Assembly: GCA_044359405.1 (NCBI GenBank)
Contig: JBIKMC010000061.1
Span: 1-14,184 of the forward strand
Source of the DNA: SYIM01 sp044359405
Lineage (GTDB): Bacteria; Pseudomonadota; Gammaproteobacteria; Burkholderiales; Burkholderiaceae_E
Length of the DNA: 14,184 nt
Direction of reading: 5' to 3'
Every line of letters begins with the position of its first letter. Within the stretch, counting starts at the first letter, position 1. The position numbers and the translations under genes are program-made. The notes beneath the pieces are model-generated. The model saw nothing but the letters and a program-made list of their open reading frames with translations. It did not search any database and was not told the origin of the DNA. Positions 1-7,337 of this stretch are shown here, in pieces.

Positions 1-1358
1 TTATTACACGGTTGAGGGCTTCGGCCAGCGTCCAGCCAATGCTGACGACTTCTCCGAAGGTTTTGGCTCCGACAGCGTTCGGCTGCGTATCGACAGCGAC
101 GGTGAGGCCAGCGAGACGATTTCGGTGGCTATTCGCGGCGATGGCGTATACGGCGGTGACGAGGGCTTCCGTCTGAGAATCACCGGCGCCAACAACGCCG
201 ATGTCGTTGAATCGGTCGCCAAGGCCGTCATTGTTGATGATGATTCCTTGGTGACGCTGTCGGTGACGAACAGTTTCTCCTCGAGCCAGTTCGAAGGCGA
301 TTCTGGGGTTACCAGCTACAGCTTTACCGTGTCGCGTGTCGGGGATCTCTCCCGTGCCTCCGCGGTCAACTGGGAAGTGGTCGGATTCGGCGACAACCCG
401 CTGACGAAGGCAGATCTGTCGCCCAACTCGGTCACGGACATTGTTGGAGCAATCACCAGCGGAACCGTCGAGTTCGCCGCTGGCGAGAGCATCAAAACCA
501 TCAGTTTTGACGTGCTCACCGATACGAGCTTCGAGAGCGACGAAGACTTTGTGGTTCGCCTGCTGCCAGCCGATTCAAGTACCGACAACATTGCCGACAT
601 CGATCCCGCCGGGTCGACCGTGCAGGGTCGCGTTCGCAACGATGACCGGGCCAGCCTGCAGTTTTCCGAGCTCGTGGGCACGGTGCGCGAAGGCACAGCC
701 TCGGGTGGGTGGTTGAGCTACGAGATCATCCGTAATGGTGATGCTTCGTCACCCCTGGTGATCAATTACGACATTACCGGTGTATCGCAGACGAATCCGA
801 CTCAGGTGGCCAGCTGGTTCGCCGCAGGGCGCACCGGGACGGTGACGATGGCGGCGGGTGAGTCCCGTGTGATCCTCGGCATTCAGGCTCAGCATGACGG
901 GCAAGCGGACGCTGATCGAACCTTTACGGTGGGCATCAATGCGTTCGGCTTTGCGTCACCGGCGGCGCTGGCAGGCAAGATCGTTGATGACGACAGCGGT
1001 ATTTCGGTAGCTATCTCGAACGCCTCGCTCGGTGAGGGTACGGTTTCAGGCCCAGCGGCCTTTGACTTTGTCATCACGCGCAGTGGCTCGGCCACGGCAG
1101 CGACCGACGTCAGTTGGAGCGTTGCAGGCGCAGGGGTGAATCCCGCCTCGGCTGATGACTTCGCAGGGGGAGTGTTGCCGTCGGGCGTGGCCAGTTTCGC
1201 GACAGGCGAGACGAGCAAAACGGTTAGGGTGAATGTGGCCCATGACGGAACGGTGGAAGGTCTCGAGTCGTTTGTGTTGACCCTGACCGGCTTATCGGAC
1301 GCCGCGCAAAGTCTGTTGATCGATAGGGCAGCAGCATCGATTGTCAATGACGATTCGG
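1..1358 (+). repeat. Tandem Calx-beta-like domains (one partial, three complete)
   Basis: Domain boundaries fall near bases 243, 650, 1000 and 1358, where each unit ends in an Asp-rich turn. Shared landmarks recur in each unit: an early E-G pair (FEGDSG, VREGTA, LGEGTV), a mid-domain stretch of the type G-V/T-F-A-x-GE (residues before each I/V-rich strand), and a late acidic loop before the final strands (ESDEDF, VEGLESF). The units are divergent at DNA level, so this is an old protein repeat, not a recent duplication. Calx-beta folds commonly bind calcium between domains. Unit assignment is by eye. Confidence 0.7.
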
Positions 1359-1927
1359 CGGGTGGTGGCAACGATCGACTCGAGGGTGGTAACGGTCCCG
1401 ACGCCCTCAGCGGTCTGGGTGGCGACGATACCCTGCTGGGCGGAGCAGGTGCAGACCTGCTCGTGGGTGGTGACGGAGCCGATTCGTTGGTGGGTGGTGG
1501 TGGTGCCGACGTAATTTATGGTGGCTTGGGTGACGATCAAGTCGTCGTCAATCGAGACAACCTGGATCGACTCGATGATGCAGTACCTCTGTTTGTCGAT
1601 GGAGGCCTGGGCGTCGATACCTTGGCGCTGCTCGCAGACTCGGGATCGACCAGCATCGACCTCTCGGCCCTGACCGCCGATCAGGTGCGCGGCATCGAGG
1701 CCATCGATCTGCGCGGAACCCCTGATGTCACGCTGCTGTTGTCATCCAGCTGGATGATGGCTCAGTTCGACGGCGCTGCGGCCGCATCGCCCGGCGAGTT
1801 TACGGTCTTCAAGGATGCGGGCGATCAGGTGAGCTTTTCGGACGCTGCCGGATGGACGTCCGCTCCCTCGGGCAGTGGGGTTCTCTGGACTCACTCGAGC
1901 ATGCACCTGCAGGTGTTGATCGCTTAA
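1..1927 (+). CDS. Calx-beta / RTX repeat secreted protein, C-terminal part (5' truncated by window edge)
   Basis: An open frame runs from base 2 to the TAA at 1925-1927 with no stop upstream, so the true start lies left of the window; the GTG at 125 is internal. About 641 residues are visible. They begin with the end of one Calx-beta-like domain and continue with three complete ones, each about 115-135 residues. Each domain ends in an acidic turn (VDDD, RNDD, VDDD or VNDD). Seven glycine/aspartate nonapeptides of the haemolysin (RTX) type follow at 1361-1549. The last 125 residues form a non-repetitive C-terminal tail. Proteins with this layout are usually large, calcium-stabilised surface or extracellular proteins exported by a type I system through an uncleaved C-terminal signal. 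Export and adhesion are inferred from the family. No type I transporter genes are in the window. The exact role (adhesin, matrix protein or other) cannot be read from this part. Confidence 0.85.
   Translation, partial: YYTVEGFGQRPANADDFSEGFGSDSVRLRIDSDGEASETISVAIRGDGVYGGDEGFRLRITGANNADVVESVAKAVIVDDDSLVTLSVTNSFSSSQFEGDSGVTSYSFTVSRVGDLSRASAVNWEVVGFGDNPLTKADLSPNSVTDIVGAITSGTVEFAAGESIKTISFDVLTDTSFESDEDFVVRLLPADSSTDNIADIDPAGSTVQGRVRNDDRASLQFSELVGTVREGTASGGWLSYEIIRNGDASSPLVINYDITGVSQTNPTQVASWFAAGRTGTVTMAAGESRVILGIQAQHDGQADADRTFTVGINAFGFASPAALAGKIVDDDSGISVAISNASLGEGTVSGPAAFDFVITRSGSATAATDVSWSVAGAGVNPASADDFAGGVLPSGVASFATGETSKTVRVNVAHDGTVEGLESFVLTLTGLSDAAQSLLIDRAAASIVNDDSAGGGNDRLEGGNGPDALSGLGGDDTLLGGAGADLLVGGDGADSLVGGGGADVIYGGLGDDQVVVNRDNLDRLDDAVPLFVDGGLGVDTLALLADSGSTSIDLSALTADQVRGIEAIDLRGTPDVTLLLSSSWMMAQFDGAAAASPGEFTVFKDAGDQVSFSDAAGWTSAPSGSGVLWTHSSMHLQVLIA
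1361..1549 (+). repeat. RTX nonapeptide calcium-binding repeats (seven units)
   Basis: Seven consecutive nine-residue units of the pattern G-G-x-G-x-D-x-hydrophobic-x are visible, including GGNGPDALSG, GGDDTLLGG and GGAGADLLVG. They are encoded by GGT/GGC-rich DNA. The last unit degrades to GLGDDQVVV. In this family the repeats form a beta roll that folds on binding calcium outside the cell. Seven units is a short block for the family, consistent with one roll just before the C-terminal secretion region. Confidence 0.85.
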
Positions 1928-2262
1928 GTCCGTCCAGGGGCGAAGTGCTCGGTGGTTGACTTGTCGACGGCCGAGTCCGGTTCTCAGTGCGGTGGCGTGA
2001 GCGCGCAGTCCTTGGCTTAACGACCGGGGATTGCGGCGCCACGACCGTATCTTCACGAGCGTAGCCCGTGTCTGTGCGACCGCACCGTGGTCAAAGCTCG
2101 TCGCCGTTGCCCGTTCGGGCTGTCGACGGTTTGAATCTCGTCAAGGTGCCGGCGCTGGGATGTCTCCATCCTAAGGGCGCATCGGGTTCGGATTGAAGGA
2201 CCACTGCTCTGTTCGCGTCCGATCAGGCGAAGCCCGATATCCGATTCAAGGAGAACTCCGTC
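1928..2262. other. Intergenic stretch between RTX protein and cytochrome c genes
   Basis: These 335 bases carry no convincing gene. An imperfect hairpin surrounds GCCCGTTCGGGC (2109-2120), with outer CCGT/ACGG pairing and a TTT just downstream. It could be a weak terminator for the upstream gene but lacks a real T tract. A near-repeat is present: TCGGATTGAAGGA near 2185-2200 resembles TCCGATTCAAGGA near 2240-2252, just before the cytochrome start. No sigma-70 promoter with acceptable spacing was recognised, although a cytochrome promoter must lie here if the gene is expressed alone. Confidence 0.4.
2248..2253 (+). promoter_or_regulatory. Ribosome binding site of cytochrome c gene
   Basis: AAGGAG is a near-perfect Shine-Dalgarno sequence ending 9 bases before the ATG at 2263. 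It supports this start over the GTG/ATG codons further in. A second ATG follows directly at 2266, so the first residue could be either. Confidence 0.75.
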
Positions 2263-2697
2263 ATGATGAAATCAGCCACTTTGCTTGGCTTGTGCTTGGC
2301 TGTGTCAACGCTTGCCAGTCTGCCGTCACACGCGCAGGTCAGAGGCGGTGCCAAACTCGATGCCGGGCAACGCGAATATCAGGCGAATTGTGTGAACTGT
2401 CATGGCAGTGACGGCCGTGGCGCTGGGCCGTATGTGGAACTCTTGCGCAAGTCGCCTCCCGATCTCACTAGACTGGCCAAGGCCAACGGCGGCGTCTTTC
2501 CGATCGCGCGGGTCTTTGAATCGATCGAGGGTTCGACGATTACCGCGCACGGCGGACGCGACATGCCGATCTGGGGTCAGGTCTATCGGACCGAGGCGGC
2601 CGAGTATTGGGGCGAACTGCCTTACAACCCCGAAGCAGTTGTCAGGGCGAGGGTGCTCGGCCTGGTTGATTACCTGTACCGGATTCAGGTGCGCTAG
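2263..2697 (+). CDS. Periplasmic monohaem c-type cytochrome
   Basis: The gene encodes a 144-residue protein. Residues 1-25 form a Sec signal peptide: a short basic start, a Leu/Ala core and an SHAQ cleavage site. The mature protein is about 119 residues. The single haem-attachment motif is CVNCH (43-47), with His47 as proximal ligand. The distal ligand is probably Met101 in the GRDMPIWG motif (98-105). Length and motif spacing match small class I cytochromes c that carry electrons in the periplasm or serve as the haem partner of a dehydrogenase. Its redox partner is unknown. It is a single gene with its own strong ribosome binding site, and its stop codon overlaps the stop of the convergent livF gene. 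It could supply electrons from the neighbouring catabolic locus, but nothing in the sequence links them beyond proximity. Confidence 0.9.
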   Translation: MMKSATLLGLCLAVSTLASLPSHAQVRGGAKLDAGQREYQANCVNCHGSDGRGAGPYVELLRKSPPDLTRLAKANGGVFPIARVFESIEGSTITAHGGRDMPIWGQVYRTEAAEYWGELPYNPEAVVRARVLGLVDYLYRIQVR

Positions 2698-3398
2698 AGG
2701 CCGAGGTAGGCTCGTCGAATCTCGTCGCGTTGGGCAAGTTCGGACGACAGTCCATCGGCAACGACCCGTCCGTTCTCAAGCACGTAGGTGCGCGACGAGA
2801 TTGCGAGCGCGCGGCTGACATTCTGCTCGACCAACATGATGGCAGTACCCTCTCGATGGATCGCCTGAATGGCACGAAACATATCGCCCACAATGGAAGG
2901 AGCCAGTCCCAGAGAGGGCTCATCGAGCAGAAGCAGTTTGGGCAACGCCATCATCGCCCGGCCGATGGCCACCATTTGCTGCTGGCCACCTGACAGGGTA
3001 CCTGCAGTCTGCTCGAGTTTCTGCCGCACAGCAGGAAACAGTTCACAGACTTGCTCAAGGCTGCGCGCCCGGCTCTGCCGGGCACGCGGGTGCATGGCCC
3101 CCAGTTCAAGGTTTTCGCGCACCGTCAGTCCGGTGAAAAGTCGGCGGCTCTCGGGCACCAGGGCAACGCCGCGTTCGCATAAACGATGCGGGGGCAGGTC
3201 CGAGATACGGGTGCCCTCCCAAACGATTTCTCCGGCGGACAAGCGATTCAAGCCCATGACGGCCATGATCAGCGTGGTCTTGCCCGCCCCGTTGGGTCCA
3301 ATCACCGACACCAGCTCGCCCGGCATGACACGTATGCTCAGGCCCCAAATGGCGGGCGCTGCGCCGTATTTCACCTGAACATCACGGATGTCGAGCAT
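2694..3398 (-). CDS. livF: Liv-type ABC transporter ATP-binding protein (LivF family)
   Basis: This 234-residue ATPase has the usual LivF length. Visible motifs are Walker A GPNGAGKT (34-41), the signature LSGGQQQ (135-141), Walker B LLLLDEP (155-161) with the catalytic Glu at 160, and the LivF-type switch region LVEQN (189-193), where Gln takes the place of the switch His. It is one of two cytoplasmic ATPase domains that drive import; the other is fused to the permease upstream. The ATG at 3398 lies 2 bases after the stop of the livM-livG fusion (TGAGCATG), and an AAGGTGG sequence precedes it inside the upstream gene, so the two are translationally coupled. It is the last gene of the importer operon. 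Its TAG stop shares the palindrome CTAG with the stop of the convergent cytochrome gene. The substrate is not defined by this subunit. Confidence 0.93.
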   Translation of the reverse strand: MLDIRDVQVKYGAAPAIWGLSIRVMPGELVSVIGPNGAGKTTLIMAVMGLNRLSAGEIVWEGTRISDLPPHRLCERGVALVPESRRLFTGLTVRENLELGAMHPRARQSRARSLEQVCELFPAVRQKLEQTAGTLSGGQQQMVAIGRAMMALPKLLLLDEPSLGLAPSIVGDMFRAIQAIHREGTAIMLVEQNVSRALAISSRTYVLENGRVVADGLSSELAQRDEIRRAYLGL

Positions 3399-3400
3399 GC

Positions 3401-5233
3401 TCAGGCCACCTTGGAGTCTTCGCCCAAATAGGCTCGGATGACGACATCCCGCGCCATGACATCGCGCGGAGCGCCTTCGGCAATGACCCGTCCTTGGTCG
3501 AGCACCACCAGACGGTCCGATAGCGCCATGACCGCACTCATCACATGCTCCACGAAAACGATTGAGGTACCTTGATCACGAATCCGTTGAATGGTCTGGA
3601 CCGCCGAGGCGATTTCAGACGGGGTGAGCCCCGAAAGCACTTCGTCGAGAAGAATGACAGACGGACGCGCTGCAAGGGCGCGCGCAAGCTCCAGAAACTT
3701 GCGTTGATGAAGATTGAGTTCGTCCGGGAGAAAGTCGGCGCGTTCGGCAAGCTCCGTGAATTCAAGGCAGCGACGCGCCTGTTGCAGGGCTTCGGCGCCA
3801 CGCAGGCGTCCCGCGCCATACTGAGCGGCAAGGCTGACATTTTGCAGCGCCGTCAGCCCGGAGAAGGGGCGGGGAATCTGGTAGGTGCGGGAGACGCCAC
3901 GGTGGCGGATGGCGTGAGCAGCAAGGCCTGCGCACTCTTGCCCCATGACCGTGAATGAGCCGGCTGTGGGTTTGTAGTGGCCGCTCACAACATTGATGAA
4001 GGTCGACTTACCCGAGCCGTTAGGGCCCAGCAGACCCAGAATTTCGCCGCGATACAGGCTCAGGTCCACGCCCTGAAGTGCCCTGATGCCGGAGAAATGT
4101 TTGGTGAGGCCGCGGGCTCGCAACACCACCTCCGTGTCAGCTCTGGACCGTGCCGACTCCGAGCTCGTCGGTCGAGCGGTGCCAGTCGACGCTGAGAGGT
4201 CTGTGTTTGTCTCGTCGGGCGAACGCGTGCTTTCGGGACGACGAAGCGCGTGCTGGGTGGTCTCGGAGGCGATCGTACCGTCGGCCATCGCCTGTCGTCT
4301 GCGGCGTCCCAGCCAGGCACCGAGAATGCCACTGGGCATCAGCAGCACAGCGGCCGTCAGCACGACGCCGGTGAGGGCCTTCGCCACGAGCGCGATATCG
4401 CTGCCGGTCGACAGACTGGTGAGGAGCGTGATCAGAATTGCCCCCAGCATGGGTCCCGCCCAGTGTCGGCTCCCCCCAAGAATGCTCATCAAGACGACGG
4501 TCAACGGGACGGTAATGTTGAACGTTTCGGAGACCGTGACGTAAGACACATAGAGGGCCTGAATCGAGCCCATGACGCCGGCGATGAAACTTGAAAGCGC
4601 AAAGGCCGCCATTTTCAGGCGAAAGGTGCTCACGCCATGGACTTCCGCCACATCCTCGTCGTCATGGATGGCGAGGAGCGCGAGACCGAAACTCGAGCGC
4701 AGGAGCCACCAACCGATGAACACGGTGGCCGACGCAACGATCAGACCCAGGTAATAAAACGTCGACGCCGCTACGGGCCCGAGCGCTGGAATATCGACGC
4801 CCATCAGGTAAACGCCAGGCCCACCATCGATCGGTGTGTTCACAATGATGGTGGCCAGCACAAACGTGGTGGCGAGTGTGATCAGCGCGAACGATTCGCC
4901 GCGGATGGTCCTGAGCCGGAAGACCACGGCACCCACCGCAAGTGCCAATAGGGCAGCGAGCAGGCCCGACATGAGCGCCGAGGGCAAAAATGGCCAATTG
5001 AGCTTGGTCGCAAGATTGGCCATGGCGTACATGCCCGCGCCGAAGAAAGCTCCATGTCCAAACGAAAAGTAACCCGAATAGCCGGACAAAATATTCCAGC
5101 TGGTGGCCAGTGTGATCCAGAAAAAAAACAGATAGGCCAGCGATTGCACATGGACTGGCATGCCGGCGTAGGGTGCGATCGCCAGACCCGACAGCACCAC
5201 GGCGGCGGCGGCAAAACCTTTGGGGCTAGTCAC
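3401..5233 (-). CDS. livM-livG: Fused permease/ATPase of Liv-type ABC importer (LivM-LivG)
   Basis: One continuous 610-residue frame joins two normally separate subunits. Residues 1-310 are a LivM-type membrane domain with many hydrophobic helices, the NILSGYSGYFSFGHGAFFG region near 47-66, the conserved cytoplasmic loop SFGLALLAIHDDEDVAEVHG (181-200) and GGSRHWAGPMLGA (253-265). Residues 311-370 are a polar linker rich in Arg, Ser, Thr and Glu. Residues 371-610 are a LivG-type ATPase with Walker A GPNGSGKS (403-410), Walker B VILLDE (526-531) and switch His563 in VEHVM. The C-terminal AYLGE motif is typical of LivG. The ABC signature is degenerate (LNLHQRKFLELARAL near 506-520). The start is GTG at 5233, overlapping the livH stop by 8 bases. 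Such fusions are known in Burkholderiales. The fused chain pairs with LivH and LivF in the inner membrane. Confidence 0.9.
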   Translation of the reverse strand: MTSPKGFAAAAVVLSGLAIAPYAGMPVHVQSLAYLFFFWITLATSWNILSGYSGYFSFGHGAFFGAGMYAMANLATKLNWPFLPSALMSGLLAALLALAVGAVVFRLRTIRGESFALITLATTFVLATIIVNTPIDGGPGVYLMGVDIPALGPVAASTFYYLGLIVASATVFIGWWLLRSSFGLALLAIHDDEDVAEVHGVSTFRLKMAAFALSSFIAGVMGSIQALYVSYVTVSETFNITVPLTVVLMSILGGSRHWAGPMLGAILITLLTSLSTGSDIALVAKALTGVVLTAAVLLMPSGILGAWLGRRRRQAMADGTIASETTQHALRRPESTRSPDETNTDLSASTGTARPTSSESARSRADTEVVLRARGLTKHFSGIRALQGVDLSLYRGEILGLLGPNGSGKSTFINVVSGHYKPTAGSFTVMGQECAGLAAHAIRHRGVSRTYQIPRPFSGLTALQNVSLAAQYGAGRLRGAEALQQARRCLEFTELAERADFLPDELNLHQRKFLELARALAARPSVILLDEVLSGLTPSEIASAVQTIQRIRDQGTSIVFVEHVMSAVMALSDRLVVLDQGRVIAEGAPRDVMARDVVIRAYLGEDSKVA

Positions 5234-6077
5234 GGACTGGCCTCAGGACGAGAATGACGATGAGCAAGGTAAACGCCACGAGCGGTGCCCACGTGGGCGC
5301 GATGAGGGCCATGGTGAGGGCCTCGCTCAGACCGATGATGATGCCGGCGAAGAGAGGTGACCACGCCGACGCAAGCCGTCCCATCATCACGGCAGCAAAT
5401 GCCACGCCTACCCAGGCATAGATTTGCGAAGGTGCCAGGGTAAACGTGAGTGCGATGCATACCCCGGCGCACGCTGCGAGAGCGGAACACACCCCCGCCA
5501 GGCCCAGAGACAAGCGCTTGGCGTCAATGCCGAAGGCCGTTGCAATCTGGGTGTCTTCAGCTGCAGCCCGCATCGCCTTGCCGGCATCGGTACGGTTCAG
5601 CATCCACCAGACTGCCGCAGCCAGACTGAAGGCCAAAAAAACAGTGATGAGTTCGGCCTGATTGAGCACCACCGTTCCCAGCCTGACCTTGTGCTCCTCA
5701 TAGCTCGACGACATACGGCGAAAGTCGGCGCTCCAGATCAGTTGCAGCAGAGCCTCGACGGCGGCCGTGAGTCCGAAGGTGGCGAGCAGCGAACTGAAGG
5801 GGGTGATCGCGAAGCGCGCTGTGAGCGCCTGCAGACCCATGCCCAACAGCGCGAACAGGGGCACCAGCAACACCAGAGCCAAGATGGGATCCAGCCCCAG
5901 CCGTGTTCGCAGCTCGTAAGTGATGTAGGCAGCCAGGAACGCCCAGGCAAAGTGTGTGAGGTTGATGACGCGCAGCAGTCCCCAGCCCAAACCGAGACCA
6001 AGCCCAATGAGCCCGTACAGGGACCCGATGAACAGACCGGAGGCCAGCGATTGAAGAATCAGCGTTGAGCTGGGCAT
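5226..6077 (-). CDS. livH: Liv-type ABC importer permease (LivH family)
   Basis: This is an inner-membrane permease of 283 residues from the ATG at 6077. An in-frame TTG at 6128 would add 17 basic residues, but those codons lie across a strong hairpin and the family normally starts just before the first helix (here LILQSLASGLFIGSLYGL), so the ATG is preferred. About eight hydrophobic segments are visible. The conserved cytoplasmic coupling loop is DAGKAMRAAAEDTQIATAFG (164-183). The usual glycine-rich loop of LivH (G-G-x-G-S-x-x-G-A) is altered to MGRLASAWSPLFAG. It forms the transmembrane pore together with the LivM half of the downstream fusion. The Shine-Dalgarno sequence is weak, and its stop overlaps the next gene's GTG by 8 bases. 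Substrate specificity is unknown. Confidence 0.87.
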   Translation of the reverse strand: MPSSTLILQSLASGLFIGSLYGLIGLGLGLGWGLLRVINLTHFAWAFLAAYITYELRTRLGLDPILALVLLVPLFALLGMGLQALTARFAITPFSSLLATFGLTAAVEALLQLIWSADFRRMSSSYEEHKVRLGTVVLNQAELITVFLAFSLAAAVWWMLNRTDAGKAMRAAAEDTQIATAFGIDAKRLSLGLAGVCSALAACAGVCIALTFTLAPSQIYAWVGVAFAAVMMGRLASAWSPLFAGIIIGLSEALTMALIAPTWAPLVAFTLLIVILVLRPVRD

Positions 6078-6080
6078 AAA

Positions 6081-6119
6081 GTCAATCAGGCGGCCCCGCG
6101 AGCGACGGGGCCGCTTGAC
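6081..6119 (-). promoter_or_regulatory. GC-rich stem-loop between binding-protein and permease genes
   Basis: A perfect 9-bp inverted repeat, GCGGCCCCG (6090-6098) and CGGGGCCGC (6106-6114), encloses a 7-base loop. The flanks GTCAA (6081-6085) and TTGAC (6115-6119) are also complementary, so the stem can extend past a small bulge. It lies in the 63-base gap between the binding-protein stop and the livH ATG. On the transcribed strand it is not followed by a U tract, so it is unlikely to be a full terminator. In transporter operons such hairpins often protect the upstream mRNA and give the binding protein higher expression than the membrane subunits. That role is inferred here. Confidence 0.7.
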
Positions 6120-6140
6120 GTCGACCAAACAATGACCGAC

Positions 6141-7337
6141 CTAGGCCTGCAGCTTCGAACCCGGCATCGCAAAATCGGATGGATGAACCACGACCCATTT
6201 GCCGTTTTGCAGCTGCTTGATGCGATTGAGGTCATCACCGTAGTTGTTCTGACCATCAAATCGGAGTTTGCCTACGATGGTGTCGAAACGGTTTGCCTTG
6301 AGCCAGTCGGCAATCTTTCGGTCATCCAGGCTGTTTGATCCCTTGATCCCAGCGCCGAGAATCTCCCAACCTGCGTAGGCGTTTGCAGGCTGCAATTCAA
6401 AGTTGGTGTCTGGCAGGTTGGCCGCTGCTGCCCGCTCGTTGTAAATACGGATAGCCTCTGCGTAAGCAGGTCGATTGGTAAACGGCGGGTGCTGCTCGAA
6501 GGTCGTCACGCTCAGGGCATTCGCAGCCAGTGGAGACTTCGCCAGCGGCCCCGGGGTTGGGTACAGGTGAAAGTGCACCTTGGGTCTGTAGTCGATCTTC
6601 GCCATCGCTTCCAACAGCTGGATGCTTTCAGGGCCGATCGAGCCAATCCAGACAACGTCGGCGTTGGCCTCCTTCAGGCGAGCGGCGATCGGGCCGAACT
6701 CCCGATTGCCGAACTCCCACTCGAGCCACAAGGCCTCGCGCAGTCCGCGCTTTTTAAACACCTCGCGCGCACCGACCGATAGGAATACAACAGATGGGAA
6801 TTTGCTGGTTACCAGGGCTACAGACTTGGGGTCTTGCCCTCCGGCCTTGATGGCGTCCAGCAGGGTATTGGGAACGGTTTCGCCCGGGTTGAATCCCATG
6901 ACGTAGCCGGGAAAGTGCATGTCGTATTTCGCCAACGATGGAATGCCGAACGAATTGCTGATCAAGACCTTGTTGTTGCGTTGTGCCACGCCCATCGCCG
7001 ACAGGGTATTGGCCGTCGCATAAGGGCCCATCAGCAAATCGACCCTGTCGCCCGTGATCAATTGTTCATACAGCGTACGGGCCAGATCGGGCTTGGACTG
7101 ATCATCCTTCACGATCCATTCGATCGGGCGTCCGAGCCATCCGCCCGCCTTGTTGGTAAGTTCGATGTAGATCTCGGCCGCGATCTTGTGCATGACGGCG
7201 GTGCCGGCCAACGGGCCCGTCAAGGAGAGCGAACTGCCAACGCGGATAGGCCGGTTTTGCTGGGCATGCAATGACGCCAGCGGCGAGGCCAGTAGCGCGC
7301 TTCCACCCAGCGCTTTAAGAAACGGTCTCTTGTTCAT
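6141..7337 (-). CDS. Periplasmic substrate-binding protein of Liv-type ABC importer
   Basis: This is a 398-residue binding protein of the Peripla_BP_6 (LivJ/LivK-like) family. The preferred start is the ATG at 7337: GGAG lies 5 bases upstream, and the protein then begins with a signal peptide (MNKRPFLKALGG, hydrophobic core, cleavage near LHAQ, residues 23-26). An upstream in-frame extension to 7463 has no signal logic and is rejected. The mature protein opens with the family hallmark IRVGSSLSLTGPLAG and contains the hinge-lobe strand DLLMGPYATANTLSA. The signal resembles a twin-arginine leader with Lys-Arg instead of Arg-Arg, so Sec export is more likely. It is the first gene of the importer operon and diverges from the catabolic genes. 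The ligand is unknown; context favours an aromatic or other organic acid over leucine. Confidence 0.9.
   Translation of the reverse strand: MNKRPFLKALGGSALLASPLASLHAQQNRPIRVGSSLSLTGPLAGTAVMHKIAAEIYIELTNKAGGWLGRPIEWIVKDDQSKPDLARTLYEQLITGDRVDLLMGPYATANTLSAMGVAQRNNKVLISNSFGIPSLAKYDMHFPGYVMGFNPGETVPNTLLDAIKAGGQDPKSVALVTSKFPSVVFLSVGAREVFKKRGLREALWLEWEFGNREFGPIAARLKEANADVVWIGSIGPESIQLLEAMAKIDYRPKVHFHLYPTPGPLAKSPLAANALSVTTFEQHPPFTNRPAYAEAIRIYNERAAAANLPDTNFELQPANAYAGWEILGAGIKGSNSLDDRKIADWLKANRFDTIVGKLRFDGQNNYGDDLNRIKQLQNGKWVVVHPSDFAMPGSKLQA

Noticed and set aside
889..1371. A 160-codon minus-strand frame opposite the Calx-beta region
   Set aside because: It is a shadow of the repeat-bearing gene, which is supported by domain periodicity and RTX motifs.
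1361..1549. Repetitive GGTGGT-rich DNA considered as a CRISPR or tandem DNA repeat
   Set aside because: Periodicity is 27 bases in frame and encodes RTX nonapeptides. There are no identical repeats or unique spacers.
2869..3378. A 169-codon plus-strand frame opposite livF
   Set aside because: It is antisense to intact Walker and signature motifs of livF, and its translation is low-complexity Ser/Arg/Pro.
5121..5128. A8 tract (T8 in coding strand) in livM as a frameshift site
   Set aside because: It encodes the FFF of a normal membrane helix in this family and the frame is intact, so it is probably a codon-use effect.
5424..6068. A 214-codon open frame on the plus strand opposite livH
   Set aside because: Its Gln/Arg/Glu-rich composition mirrors hydrophobic codons of the membrane protein on the other strand. 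No ribosome binding site or domain was found.
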